This document shows positions 52,590-61,236 of a DNA stretch of 64,000 nt, piece after piece (positions within the stretch are counted from its first letter, which is position 1; every line of letters begins with the position of its first letter). Made by a program: the position numbers and the translations under genes. Source of the stretch: Streptomyces sp. LBL (GTDB lineage: Bacteria; Actinomycetota; Actinomycetes; Streptomycetales; Streptomycetaceae); NCBI RefSeq assembly GCF_029893585.1, contig NZ_JARXYX010000020.1, positions 1-64,000 on the forward strand. Reading direction: 5' to 3'. The notes beneath the pieces are model-generated. The model saw only the letters and a program-made list of their open reading frames with translations. It did not search any database and was not told the DNA's origin.

Positions 52590-52931
52590 CGAGGGGTTTT
52601 TCCTTCCGCGGGTGATTCGGCGAGTTTCAGGAGGCCGGCCAGGTCCTCTGGCTGGACGTGGGGGTTGAGGAGGGTCGCCTTGAGCCAGAGCCGGCCGTCG
52701 AAGCGGGCGCGGCCGAGGACGGCGTGGCCGTCGGTGAGGAGTCGGCGGCGTACGGCGGCCACGGCGCTGTCGGTGGCGCCGGGTGGGCCGGAAGAGGACC
52801 GAGCTGATGGTGGGCGGGCAGGGGGCCGCCGCGGGCGAGGGTGCCGTCGTGCAGCGCGTCGAGGACGGTGTGGAGCAACGGCCGCAGGGCGTGGGGGCTT
52901 CGGTGCCTGAGGCGAGCGGCGGCGTGCTCAT
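52586..52931 (-). pseudogene. PLP-dependent decarboxylase (DesA-like), heavily deleted
   Basis: The locus starts MSTPPLASGTEAP at ATG 52931, then shifts frame to HALRPLLHTVLDALHDGTLA and RGGPLPA, an N-terminal decarboxylase segment. It jumps directly to C-terminal sequence PTISSVLFRPT, shifts frame again to GATDSAVAAVRRRLLTDGHA, and ends LWLKATLLNPHVQPEDLAGL before the stop. An intact gene would be about 480-550 codons; some 75% is missing, including the PLP lysine. The final codons still overlap the monooxygenase start. Sequence fragments are clear; DesA-like assignment rests on context and motif memory. Confidence 0.75.
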
Positions 52932-53111
52932 CGTTGATCTCCGGGGCGCTGGGCGAGGGGAGTTCCAGCCTGTACGCGGTTGCGTGGACACGCCCGAAAA
53001 GTTCAACGATCGGAACCCGAAGGGGGGTACTGCCGTGCGAGGGGCCATCTTGTCCAAGAAGACGCCCCCGCCGAACTCACAGCCGCTCTCGCGAAGAACT
53101 CCTCAAAGTGG

Positions 53112-53480
53112 GGTGACCCGGGCGAAGCTACTGGCTGGTGAGGCATGGGAGCAGGCCAAGCCCACCGTGCTGGCGTCCCTGGGCCTGCCCGAGGGGGCGG
53201 ACGAGCACCTGGCGGCGCGGGCCGCGCTGCCGGACGGCGCCTGCCGGGGGGGTGGCGGCCCGGCTGCCGGACAACGCGCAGATCTCCTTCGACGATGACG
53301 GCCGCCTGCACTTTGCCGCCCTGGCGCCGGAGCCCGAACCGGCTTCCCTCCTGGACCTGCGGGCGGCGGTGAACGCGATGCTGCCCCGCGTGGACCTGCC
53401 GGAGGTGTTGCTGGAGGTGTTCTCCTGGACCGGCGCGGACCAGGCGTTCACCTCGGTCACCGGCTGCGAGGGGGCATCGC
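53112..53480 (+). mobile_element. Tn3-family transposase (TnpA) fragment, frameshifted
   Basis: In one frame the strand reads KLLAGEAWEQAKPTVLASLG then ADEHLAARAALPDGACRG. After a 7-G run (53248-53254) a second frame continues VAARLPDNAQISFDDDGRLH, AALAPEPEPASLLDLRAAVN, AMLPRVDLPEVLLEVFSWTG and DQAFTSVTG. This is the mid-region of Tn3-family DDE transposases. Only about 120 of roughly 1000 codons remain and no resolvase or 38-bp termini are evident. It is a dead remnant next to the damaged siderophore locus. Confidence 0.8.
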
Positions 53481-53493
53481 TTCCCCCTCGCCA

Positions 53494-53580
53494 CAGATAA
53501 CAGAGCCGCTTCACGTAGCGGCTGGAGAACGTCACCACAGGTGACGGATCACGTCAGCGCAGATATTGGGCTGTTATCTG
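53494..53580. repeat. Inverted repeat CAGATAACAG / CTGTTATCTG
   Basis: Perfect 10-bp inverted arms at 53494-53503 and 53571-53580 separated by 67 bp, in the short A/T-richer gap between the Tn3 remnant and pepN. A second short palindrome, GTCACCACAGGTGAC (53531-53545), lies between them. This may be a transposon end or a pepN 3' structure. Confidence 0.5.
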
Positions 53581-53646
53581 CGGGACGACTTCGCGGACCG
53601 CTCACGGTCGGCACCGCATCGGGCGCCCACCAGCGGCCCCGGACGC

Positions 53647-56229
53647 TTAGGCCTCTCGCACGCGCAACGCCCGCTCCAGGTCGTCGAGTTGGTCGGTGAG
53701 TTTGCGGCGCAGGGCGGGGATGGGGTCGGCGTCGCGCAGGCATTCCTCGCCGAGGCGAAGGGTGTCGGTGTCGACCGCGTAGGCGGGGAAGGCCCAGCGG
53801 CCTGCGGCGTCGGCGATGGCGGGGCCGCGGCGGGCGGCCACGGCGACGGCGTCCTGGTAGTAGCGCGGTACGTACTCCCGTACCAGGTCGGCCTGTTCGG
53901 GCTGCCAGAAGCCCTGGGCGGTGGCGGTGAAGAGGTAGTTGGAGAGGTCGTCGTCGGTGAACATCGCCTCCCACGCCCTGTGCTTGGCCTCGGGGTCGGG
54001 CAGCGCGGCCCGGCAGCGGGCGGCGCCCTCCTGGCCGGTGGCGGACGGGTCGCGTGCGAGTTCGGCGGCGATGGCCCGCTCGTCGGTGGCGCCGAGGACG
54101 GCGAGCCGGCCCAGGACGCGCCAGCGCAGTTCGGGGTCGAGTTCGGGTCCGCCGGGCACGGTGCCGTCGGCGAGCCAGGCGGCGATGGTGTCGGGGTGGG
54201 CGGCGACGTCGATGACGTGGCGTACGGCGATCAGGCGCAGGCCGGGGTTGTCGCCGTCCTCGGTGCGGCGGATGAGGTCGCGGCACAGGGCGGTGAGGGT
54301 GGTGAGGGCGGCGGGCCGCCGTTCGGGGGTGAGGTAGCGGTCGGTGACCTGGGCGGAGGCGAAGGCGAGGACGCCCTGGACGAGGGCGAGGTCCGTCTCG
54401 TACGGCAGGTGGGTGCGGGCGGCCTCCAGGTAGGCGGCGGCGGGGAGTTCGCCGTCGCGGACGGTGTCCCGGAGGGCGTTCCACACGACGGCGCGGGTGA
54501 GTGGTTCGGGCAGGCCGGACAGGACCTTTCTGACGGTGTCGAGGGACTCGGCGTCGAAGCGGACCTTGGCGTAGGTGAAGTCGCCGTCGTTGAGGAGGAC
54601 GAGGGCGGGGCGGGGGCCGGCGGCGCCGATGCCGATGTTGCCGGTGGCGGGGAGGTCCGCCTCCAGGCGCTTGCGCAGGGTCAGCAGGCGCGCGTCGTGG
54701 AGGTCGCGTTCGTAGACGCCGATGACGATGCGGTGCGGGCGCAAGCTGCCGGGCGACTGGAGGGTGGTGAGATGGGTGAGACCGTGGCGGTTCTTGGCGG
54801 GGTCGGGCTCGGACCGGACTCCGGGGCCGCTCCCGTGCCGGATGTCGAGGTGCCAGTTTCCGTCCTCGGCTCGGACTTCGGAGGTGAGGGTGTCGACGCC
54901 GGTGGTGCGCAGCCAGGCGTCGGCCCAGGCGTGGACGTCGCGTTCGGTGTGGGCGGCGAGGGAGTCGATGAAGTCGGCGAGAGTGGCGTTGGCGAAGCGG
55001 TGGCGGGTGAAGTGGGTGTTGATGCCGGCCAGGAAGTCCTTCTCGCCGAGCCAGGTCACCAGTTGACGCAGGGCGGAGGCGCCCTTGGCGTAGGAGATGC
55101 CGTCGAAGTTGAGGAGGGCGGCGTCGGTGTCGTCGACGTTCTCGGGGGCGACGGGGTGGGTGGAGGGGCGCTGGTCGGCGTCGTAGCCCCACGCCTTGCG
55201 GGTGACGCCGAAGTCGGTCCAGGTGTCGGTGAAGCGGGTGGCTTCGGTGAGGGTCTGGTAGCCCATGTACTCGGCGAAGGACTCGTTCAGCCAGATGTCG
55301 TCCCACCAGCGCAGGGTGACGAGGTCGCCGAACCACATGTGGGCCATCTCGTGGGCGATGACGATGGCGCGGGTCTGGCGTTCGGTGTCGGTGACGGCGG
55401 AGCGGTAGACGAACTCGTCGCGGAAGGTGACCAGGCCGGGGTTCTCCATGGCGCCGGCGTTGAACTCGGGGACGAAGGCCTGGTCGTAGGAGTCGAAGGG
55501 GTAGGGCTCCTCGAACTTCTCGTGGTAGCGGTCGTAGCACTGCCGGGTGATCTCGAACAGTTCGTCGGCGTCCGTGTCCAGGTGGGGGGCGAGGGAGCGG
55601 CGGCAGTGGATGCCGAAGGGCAGGCCGCGGTGTTCGGTGCGTACGGAGTGCCAGGGTCCGGCGGCGACGGCGACGAGGTAGGTGGAGATCAGCGGGGTGG
55701 GTGCGGCCTGCCAGCGGCCGTCGCCGAGGTGGTCGGTGACGCCGTTGGCGAGCACCGTCCAGCGCGCGGGGGCCGTCACCGACAGTTCGAAGACGGCCTT
55801 GAGGTCGGGCTGGTCGAAGGCGGCGAAGACGCGCTGGACGTCGTCCATGAACAGCTGCGTGTAGACGTAGGTCTCGCCGTCCGTGGGGTCGGTGAAGCGG
55901 TGCATGCCCTCGCCGGTGCGGGAGTAACGCATGTCCGCGTCGACGCGCAGTTCGTGCTCGCCGGGGGTGAGGTTTTTCAGCGGCAGCCGGTTCTCGTCCA
56001 GGGTCTCGGGGTCGAGGGGCTGTCCGTCGAGGGTGACGGTGCGCAGCGTGGCGGGCTTGACCTCGACGAAGGTGTCCGTGGCGTCGTGGTCCGCGCGTAC
56101 GGTGAACCTGATGACGGTGCGGGAGCCGAAGGTGTCGTCCCCGGTGGTCAGATCGAGGTCGATCGTGTAGCGGTGGACGTCGAGGAGCGTGGCTCGGGTC
56201 TGCGCTTCGTCGCGCGTCAGTACGGACAT
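53647..56229 (-). CDS. pepN: Aminopeptidase N (M1 family)
   Basis: An 860-aa zinc aminopeptidase that removes N-terminal residues from peptides in the cytoplasm. The exopeptidase motif GAMEN is at residues 259-263, zinc ligands HEMAH at 293-297 and Glu316 in NESFAEY. An N-terminal beta domain and a C-terminal helical (ERAP1-like) domain give the normal actinobacterial length. ATG 56229 (MSVLTRDEAQTRATLLDV) is the family start; three codons earlier another ATG exists. It lies 56 bp downstream of the receiver-only regulator on the same strand. Confidence 0.96.
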   Translation of the reverse strand: MSVLTRDEAQTRATLLDVHRYTIDLDLTTGDDTFGSRTVIRFTVRADHDATDTFVEVKPATLRTVTLDGQPLDPETLDENRLPLKNLTPGEHELRVDADMRYSRTGEGMHRFTDPTDGETYVYTQLFMDDVQRVFAAFDQPDLKAVFELSVTAPARWTVLANGVTDHLGDGRWQAAPTPLISTYLVAVAAGPWHSVRTEHRGLPFGIHCRRSLAPHLDTDADELFEITRQCYDRYHEKFEEPYPFDSYDQAFVPEFNAGAMENPGLVTFRDEFVYRSAVTDTERQTRAIVIAHEMAHMWFGDLVTLRWWDDIWLNESFAEYMGYQTLTEATRFTDTWTDFGVTRKAWGYDADQRPSTHPVAPENVDDTDAALLNFDGISYAKGASALRQLVTWLGEKDFLAGINTHFTRHRFANATLADFIDSLAAHTERDVHAWADAWLRTTGVDTLTSEVRAEDGNWHLDIRHGSGPGVRSEPDPAKNRHGLTHLTTLQSPGSLRPHRIVIGVYERDLHDARLLTLRKRLEADLPATGNIGIGAAGPRPALVLLNDGDFTYAKVRFDAESLDTVRKVLSGLPEPLTRAVVWNALRDTVRDGELPAAAYLEAARTHLPYETDLALVQGVLAFASAQVTDRYLTPERRPAALTTLTALCRDLIRRTEDGDNPGLRLIAVRHVIDVAAHPDTIAAWLADGTVPGGPELDPELRWRVLGRLAVLGATDERAIAAELARDPSATGQEGAARCRAALPDPEAKHRAWEAMFTDDDLSNYLFTATAQGFWQPEQADLVREYVPRYYQDAVAVAARRGPAIADAAGRWAFPAYAVDTDTLRLGEECLRDADPIPALRRKLTDQLDDLERALRVREA

Positions 56230-56285
56230 GCAGGCCATGCTGCCTGATGGCACCGACCAGGCACAGAGGCGGATCGGTACGCGCC

Positions 56286-56837
56286 CTATGTCCGGCCTTG
56301 TTCGAGCTTGCCGGTGTGCGCCCTCTGTGCGTACTGGAGCGGGACCTGGGCGTCCGGGTGAGGCGGGGCGGGCCGTGCGGGAGGGTTGCCGGTCTCGGTG
56401 TGGTCCTTGGCGAGGGCGCGTAGCGCGCGTACCTCGTGTTCGAGGGCGAGATGGCGCTGGTGGGTGTCGAACAGGTAGCGGACCTTGGTGCGCAGGGCCC
56501 AGGGGTCGATGGGTTTCATGACGAGGTCGGCGACGCCGAGTCGGAAGGCGGCGGAGGTCAGTTCGTGGTCCGGGCCGAAGCCGGTGAGCAGGATGACGGG
56601 AATGTGCTGGGTCTGTTCCAGGCGGCGCAGGTAGCGCACGACGTCCAGGCCGCCGACTCCGGGCGTGCGTACGTCGAGCAGGAGGAGGCCGACCTGGCCG
56701 CGCAGCACCTGTTTGAGGGCCTCGTCGCCGCTGGTGGCGCGGGCCGTCCGGTAACCCAGCGGGGCCAGGGCGCTTTCCAGCGCGTACAGCGTGTCCTCGT
56801 GGTCGTCGACGATGAGGATTCTGGCATCCGACGGCAT
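56286..56837 (-). CDS. Receiver-only response regulator
   Basis: A 183-aa protein with one receiver domain (residues 5-122): acidic pocket IVDDHED, phosphoacceptor Asp55 in LLLLDVRTPG, switch Thr in LLTGFGPDHE, and Lys in VMKPIDPWAL. A helical segment (LFDTHQRHLALEHEVRALRA) and a Pro-rich tail follow. There is no DNA-binding or enzymatic output domain, so it should act by protein contact. ATG 56837 has a GAGGGAGG site. No kinase gene is adjacent; it precedes pepN. Confidence 0.9.
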   Translation of the reverse strand: MPSDARILIVDDHEDTLYALESALAPLGYRTARATSGDEALKQVLRGQVGLLLLDVRTPGVGGLDVVRYLRRLEQTQHIPVILLTGFGPDHELTSAAFRLGVADLVMKPIDPWALRTKVRYLFDTHQRHLALEHEVRALRALAKDHTETGNPPARPAPPHPDAQVPLQYAQRAHTGKLEQGRT

Positions 56838-56985
56838 GGCCCGACGTCCCTCCCTCGTGCCCTCGTGGACAGACCAGCATATGCCGGGGAGCTGACGGGG
56901 CGTGCTCGTCAGCTGACAAGGAGTACACATCGCAGCATGGCGCTCCGGGGCCCCCGTGTCACCTCCCCGGGCGCGTCGGACGAGG

Positions 56986-57339
56986 TCAGTTCGCCAGAGG
57001 TGTCGAGCTGTTGCTCGTGTCCTCGGCGATCCGCTCGTGGTGTCTGATCACCTCGGCGACGATGAAGTTGAGGAACTTCTCAGCGAAGGCCGGGTCGAGT
57101 TTGGCGTTCCCGGCGAGGGTGCGCAGACGTTCGATCTGGCGACCCTCGCGGGCCGGGTCGGCGGGCGGCAGCCGGTGGCGGGCCTTGAGGTGGCCTACCT
57201 GCTGGGTGCACTTGAAGCGTTCGGCGAGCATGTGGATGACGGCCGCGTCGATGTTGTCGATGCTGTCGCGCAGCCGGGCGAGCTCCTCGCGGACGGCGGG
57301 GTCGACGTCATCACCGGTTCCGGTGTTGCTGGTGGTCAT
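56986..57339 (-). CDS. Chorismate mutase (AroQ type)
   Basis: A 117-aa AroQ-fold chorismate mutase that converts chorismate to prephenate for Phe/Tyr synthesis. It has the helix-1 pattern LARLRDSIDNIDAAVIHMLA, ERFKCTQQVGHLKARHRLPP, DPAREGRQIERLRTLAGNA and EKFLNFIVAEVIRHHERIA. The arginines and lysine expected in the active site are present. ATG 57339 is chosen. It starts 11 bp after the AraC gene's stop on the same strand, so the two are probably cotranscribed. Confidence 0.93.
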   Translation of the reverse strand: MTTSNTGTGDDVDPAVREELARLRDSIDNIDAAVIHMLAERFKCTQQVGHLKARHRLPPADPAREGRQIERLRTLAGNAKLDPAFAEKFLNFIVAEVIRHHERIAEDTSNSSTPLAN

Positions 57340-57350
57340 GGGCGACCACC

Positions 57351-58241
57351 CTAAGGGGCGGGCGCGTGTTCGATCATGGGTGGATCGGTCGGGTCGGGGA
57401 CCTGGTTGCTCCAGCCGCCGGGGACGGTGCGGCCCTGCTGGGCGCGGAAGCGGACGGGGGCGGTGCCGACCCGGCGGGTGAACAGGCGGGAGAAGTAGGC
57501 CGGATCGTCGTAGCCGACGCGGCGGGCGACGGCCGCGACGGGCAGTTCGGTGGCGGCGAGGAGTTCCTTGGCGCGGCCGAGGCGGACGCCGAGCAGGTAG
57601 TCCTTGGGGCTGCAGCCGGCGCCACGGCGGACGGCGGTGCGCAGTTCGGCGGGTGTCATGCCGTGCCGGGCCGCGTGGTCGGCGACGGACATCGGCAGGC
57701 ACGCGTCCCGGGCGAGGGCCTTGAGGACCTGGTCGCCGTCGGGTGCGAGGTCGGCGCGGGCGCGGCGCAGGGCGACGAGGAGTTCGTGGACGGCGGCGCC
57801 GGTCTCCACCTCCAGGAGCGGGTTGTCGCGGCGGGCGGCGCGGGCGATGCGGGCGATGACGCCGCGCGGGCCGGTGGCGTCCGACAGGGCAACCACGGGC
57901 CGGTCGGGTTCGATGTAGCCGAGTTCGGTGTACGTGACGGTGGCGGGCCCGGAGAAGTCGACGAAGCCCTCGTCCCAGCCGGTGCCCGGGTCGGGTGCGT
58001 AGTGGTGCGGGACGCCCGGGGTGAGCCACAGCAGGGCGGGCGCGGTGATGGCCGTACGGCGGCCGTCGGGGTACAGGTACCAGCCGGCGCCCGCGTTGAT
58101 CACGACGGCGACGTGATGGTCGAGGGTGCGGGGGCCGACGGTGGGCAGGGCGCCGTACTGGAGGCCGACGCCGAGGCAGACGAGGCCGAGCCGGTGGTGG
58201 GCGGGTCCGGGAGTGAGGAACCGCATCCAGGTGTGGTACAT
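57351..58241 (-). CDS. AraC-family transcriptional regulator
   Basis: A 296-aa regulator with an N-terminal cupin-like arabinose-binding-type domain (GALPTVGPRTLDHHVAVVIN, ALLWLTPGVPHHYAPDPGTG) and a C-terminal pair of HTH motifs. The second HTH is ELPVAAVARRVGYDDPAYFS, then RLFTRRVGTAPVRFR, the AraC signature. It is divergent from the GH35 beta-galactosidase and is the likely regulator of that gene in response to a sugar. ATG 58241 has an AGGA site 7 nt away. Its upstream DNA carries 13-bp tandem repeats. Confidence 0.93.
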   Translation of the reverse strand: MYHTWMRFLTPGPAHHRLGLVCLGVGLQYGALPTVGPRTLDHHVAVVINAGAGWYLYPDGRRTAITAPALLWLTPGVPHHYAPDPGTGWDEGFVDFSGPATVTYTELGYIEPDRPVVALSDATGPRGVIARIARAARRDNPLLEVETGAAVHELLVALRRARADLAPDGDQVLKALARDACLPMSVADHAARHGMTPAELRTAVRRGAGCSPKDYLLGVRLGRAKELLAATELPVAAVARRVGYDDPAYFSRLFTRRVGTAPVRFRAQQGRTVPGGWSNQVPDPTDPPMIEHAPAP

Positions 58242-58252
58242 CCGCGGTCCTG

Positions 58253-58378
58253 TCTGTGTGTCTTGTCTGTGTGTCTTGTCTGTGTGTCTTGTCTTCTGCG
58301 CGTTCCGGGTGTTGTGCGTCCCGGGTGTGGTGCGTTCCGCGCGTCCTGTATCCCGGGAGGTTTTGCGTTCCGGGTGTT
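58253..58378. repeat. Tandem and direct repeats in the araC/beta-galactosidase promoter region
   Basis: Three exact 13-bp copies of TCTGTGTGTCTTG lie at 58253-58291. GCGTTCCGGGTGTT occurs at 58300-58313 and 58365-58378. Both sets lie in the 204-bp divergent region. Direct repeats are the usual operator form for AraC proteins, so either set could be its binding sites. Confidence 0.65.
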
Positions 58379-58445
58379 TTCCGTCCAAGCAGCGCCGATC
58401 TTTGTCCATGGACGTGATCCCCGCCAGAGGATGAGGGTGGAGCGT

Positions 58446-60224
58446 ATGAGCGAGTTCAGGGTGGGGGACGCGGACTTCCTGCTGGACGGGCGGCCGGTGC
58501 GACTGTTGTCCGGTGCGCTGCACTACTTCCGGGTGCACGAGGCGCACTGGGGGCACCGGCTGGCGATGCTGCGGGCGATGGGCCTCAACTGCGTGGAGAC
58601 GTACGTGCCCTGGAACCTGCACGAACCGCACCCCGGCGACTTCCGGGACGTGGCGGCGCTGGGCCGGTTCCTGGACGCGGCCCGGGAGGCGGGGCTGTGG
58701 GCGATCGTGCGGCCGGGGCCGTACATCTGCGCGGAGTGGGAGAACGGGGGGCTGCCGCACTGGGTGCCGGGGCATCGGCGCACTAGCGACGAGCGTTTTC
58801 TACGGCCCGTGGAGCTGTGGTTCCGGCGTCTGCTGCGGGAGGTCGTGCCCCGGCAGCTCGACCGCGGCGGCCCGGTGCTCATGGTGCAGGTCGAGAACGA
58901 GTACGGCAGCTACGGCTCGGACGCGCGCTATCTGGACCGCCTGGCCGGTCTGCTGCGCTCGGAGGGTGTCACCGTGCCGCTGGTCACCTCGGACGGTCCG
59001 GAGGACCACATGCTCACCGGCGGTTCGCTGCCCGGGGTGCTCGCCACGGTGAACTTCGCCTCCGACGCGCGCGGGGCATTCGAGACGCTGCGCCGGCACC
59101 GCGGCGCCGGGCCGCTGATGTGCATGGAGTTCTGGTGCGGCTGGTTCGACCACTGGGGTGGCGCGCACACCGTACGGGATGCGGAGGAGGCCGCGGCGGC
59201 CCTGCGGGAGGTCCTGGAGTGCGGGGCCTCGGTCAACCTGTACATGGCGCACGGGGGCACGAGCTTCGGCGGCTGGGCGGGGGCCAACCGGGGCGGCGGC
59301 GAGCTGCACGAGGGGGCGCTGGAGCCGGACGTGACCTCGTACGACTACGACGCCCCGGTCGACGAGTTCGGACACCCGACGGAGAAGTTCTGGCGTTTCC
59401 GCGAGGTCCTCGCCGAGTACGCCGACGGCCCGCTGCCCGAACCCCCTCCCCCACCCCCGGCGTTGGGTGCGCCGGCCGAGGTGGCGCTGACCGGCTGGGC
59501 GTCCCTGGGCGCCGTACTCGATGTGTTCGGCGGACCGGAGACCTCGGCTCCCGTGCCGCCGGCCTTCGAGGAGCTGGACGTGGACCGGGGGGTCGTGCGC
59601 TACGAGGTGACCGTGCCGGGGCCGCGGCAGCCCTATCCGCTGACCGTGCGCGGGCTGCGGGACCTGGCGGTGGTGTACGTCGACGGGCGGCGGGCCGGGA
59701 CGCTCACCGAGGACGACGCCCGTCTGAAGGAGCCCGTCGCCGGGCACGCGCGCGTGGAGCTGTGGGTGGAGTCCCTGGGGAGGGTCAACTACGGCCCCCG
59801 GGCCGGCGAACCGAAGGGGATCACCGGGGGGCTGCTGCACGAGCGGCAGTATCTGCACGGGGTGCGCGCGCGGGGACTGCGGCTGGACTCACTGGACTCA
59901 CTGGACTCACTGGACTCACTGGACACATTGGACGCGCCGGACGGTGTCACGGGGGTAGCTTTCGGGGCGCTGCCCGGGGACGGTGGCCCGGGTCTGTACC
60001 GGGGCACGGTCACGGTCGCCGGCGCCGGGGACGCCCGCCTGGAACTGCCGGGCTGGACGCGCGGCTTCGTGTGGATCAACGGCTTCAACCTGGGCCGCTA
60101 CTGGTCAGCGGGCCCGCAGGAGTCGCTGTACGTGCCGGGGCCGGTGCTGCGGGAGGGCGTCAACGACGTGTGGGTACTGGAGTTCGAGGAGGCCGCGCTC
60201 GGGCCTCGCCTCCAGGTCCGGTAG
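58446..60224 (+). CDS. Beta-galactosidase, glycoside hydrolase family 35
   Basis: A 592-aa GH35 enzyme acting on terminal beta-galactosides. The TIM-barrel domain has LLSGALHYFRVHEAHWGHRL, ETYVPWNLHEP and GPYICAEWENGGLP. The proton donor Glu152 is in QVENEYGSYG and the nucleophile Glu228 in MEFWCGWFDHWG. C-terminal galactose-binding-like beta domains include GFVWINGFNLGRYW. A (LDS)n run near residue 480 comes from four 9-bp repeats (CTGGACTCA, 59883-59918). No signal peptide is seen, so it is cytoplasmic. ATG 58446; probably controlled by the divergent AraC protein. Confidence 0.95.
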   Translation: MSEFRVGDADFLLDGRPVRLLSGALHYFRVHEAHWGHRLAMLRAMGLNCVETYVPWNLHEPHPGDFRDVAALGRFLDAAREAGLWAIVRPGPYICAEWENGGLPHWVPGHRRTSDERFLRPVELWFRRLLREVVPRQLDRGGPVLMVQVENEYGSYGSDARYLDRLAGLLRSEGVTVPLVTSDGPEDHMLTGGSLPGVLATVNFASDARGAFETLRRHRGAGPLMCMEFWCGWFDHWGGAHTVRDAEEAAAALREVLECGASVNLYMAHGGTSFGGWAGANRGGGELHEGALEPDVTSYDYDAPVDEFGHPTEKFWRFREVLAEYADGPLPEPPPPPPALGAPAEVALTGWASLGAVLDVFGGPETSAPVPPAFEELDVDRGVVRYEVTVPGPRQPYPLTVRGLRDLAVVYVDGRRAGTLTEDDARLKEPVAGHARVELWVESLGRVNYGPRAGEPKGITGGLLHERQYLHGVRARGLRLDSLDSLDSLDSLDTLDAPDGVTGVAFGALPGDGGPGLYRGTVTVAGAGDARLELPGWTRGFVWINGFNLGRYWSAGPQESLYVPGPVLREGVNDVWVLEFEEAALGPRLQVR

Positions 60225-60330
60225 AGGTTCCGCGCCGGGCCCGGTAGAGCCTCCGTGTCGTATACCCGGGAGGTTCCGGCCGCGTCCCCGTAGAGTGGAA
60301 TCGGGTTCAGGGCGTCTTGGGGGTACGGGC

Positions 60331-61236
60331 GTGGCGAACGACGGACCGGTCGAGCACGGCTACCCGCATCTGGAGACGGTACGGGCCGCCATCACCGCGC
60401 TGTACAAACGGCTGTCGTACGACACCATCCAGACGTTCGCGACCAGTCTGGCCCCCGTCGACGTGGCGTTCTGCGACACCGACGACCTCTATCTGGGGGC
60501 GCAGCGGGTGGCCCGTGAGCTGGTGCGGCACTACCGGCTGCCGGACGCCCGGCTGGTGGTGAGCTTCCGCGAGATGACCCACGCGGCGAACGTCGAGCTC
60601 ACCGCCGGGCCCGAGTACTTCGTCGAGCTGAACGACCGCTTCCGCACCCATCGCCGGGACATCGGGGCGGCCCTCGCGCACGAGGTGATGCACGTCTATC
60701 TGCACCGCCTCGATCTGTTCTTTCCCGGCACCCGCGAGAACGAGATCCTCACGGACACGGCGACGACGTATCTGGGCGCGGGGTGGCTGCTGCTGGACGC
60801 GTACCGGGAGGACGCGGCGTCCTCGCAGAAGCTCGGGTATCTCACGCCCGAGGAGTTCGGATACGTCCTCGCCAAGCGAGCCCTGGTCTTCGGCGAGGAC
60901 CCGTCCGTGTGGTTCACCAGCCCGCAGGCCTACCCGGCGTACGTGAAGGGCATGGCACGGGCCCGCCAGGACGAACAGCAGCCGCCGCTGACCGCGGCGG
61001 GCTGGGCGGGCCGGCGCCGCTACGCCCGCGACCGCCGGCACGCGCCCGGACCGGGACCGGAGCAGGGGCGGGGGCAGGGGCCCGTCGTTCCCTACGCCTT
61101 CAGCCCCGACAGCGGCGGCCGTCTCCGCGTCTCCTTCCCCTGTCCGACCTGCCATCAGCGGATCAGGGTGCCCGTGCGGGGGCGGGTCCGGGCGCGGTGT
61201 GCGCTGTGCCGGACGGTGCTGGAGTGCGACACCTGA
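60331..61236 (+). CDS. Uncharacterised zinc metallopeptidase-like protein with zinc ribbon
   Basis: A 301-aa protein I do not recognise by name. Residues 112-150 read GAALAHEVMHVYLHRLDLFF, with HEVMH (117-121) matching the HExxH zinc-peptidase motif, and a downstream NEILTDTATTYLGAG whose Glu/Asp could be the third ligand, as in gluzincins. The C-terminus holds a CPTC...CALC zinc ribbon (about 268-295). No signal peptide or membrane helix is present, so it is a cytoplasmic candidate. GTG 60331 follows a G-rich site. Substrate is unknown. Confidence 0.75.
   Translation: MANDGPVEHGYPHLETVRAAITALYKRLSYDTIQTFATSLAPVDVAFCDTDDLYLGAQRVARELVRHYRLPDARLVVSFREMTHAANVELTAGPEYFVELNDRFRTHRRDIGAALAHEVMHVYLHRLDLFFPGTRENEILTDTATTYLGAGWLLLDAYREDAASSQKLGYLTPEEFGYVLAKRALVFGEDPSVWFTSPQAYPAYVKGMARARQDEQQPPLTAAGWAGRRRYARDRRHAPGPGPEQGRGQGPVVPYAFSPDSGGRLRVSFPCPTCHQRIRVPVRGRVRARCALCRTVLECDT

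Noticed and set aside
53566..56247. Plus-strand open frame of 893 codons opposite pepN, and similar long frames opposite polA (31903-35238), the FdhF/YdeP gene (35657-38020) and livM (41513-43543)
   Set aside because: All are Gly/Val/Asp-rich mirrors of well-supported genes with no family motifs, so I treat them as shadows.
58253..58291. CRISPR-like short repeats
   Set aside because: The 13-bp units are contiguous with no spacers, and no cas genes are present.
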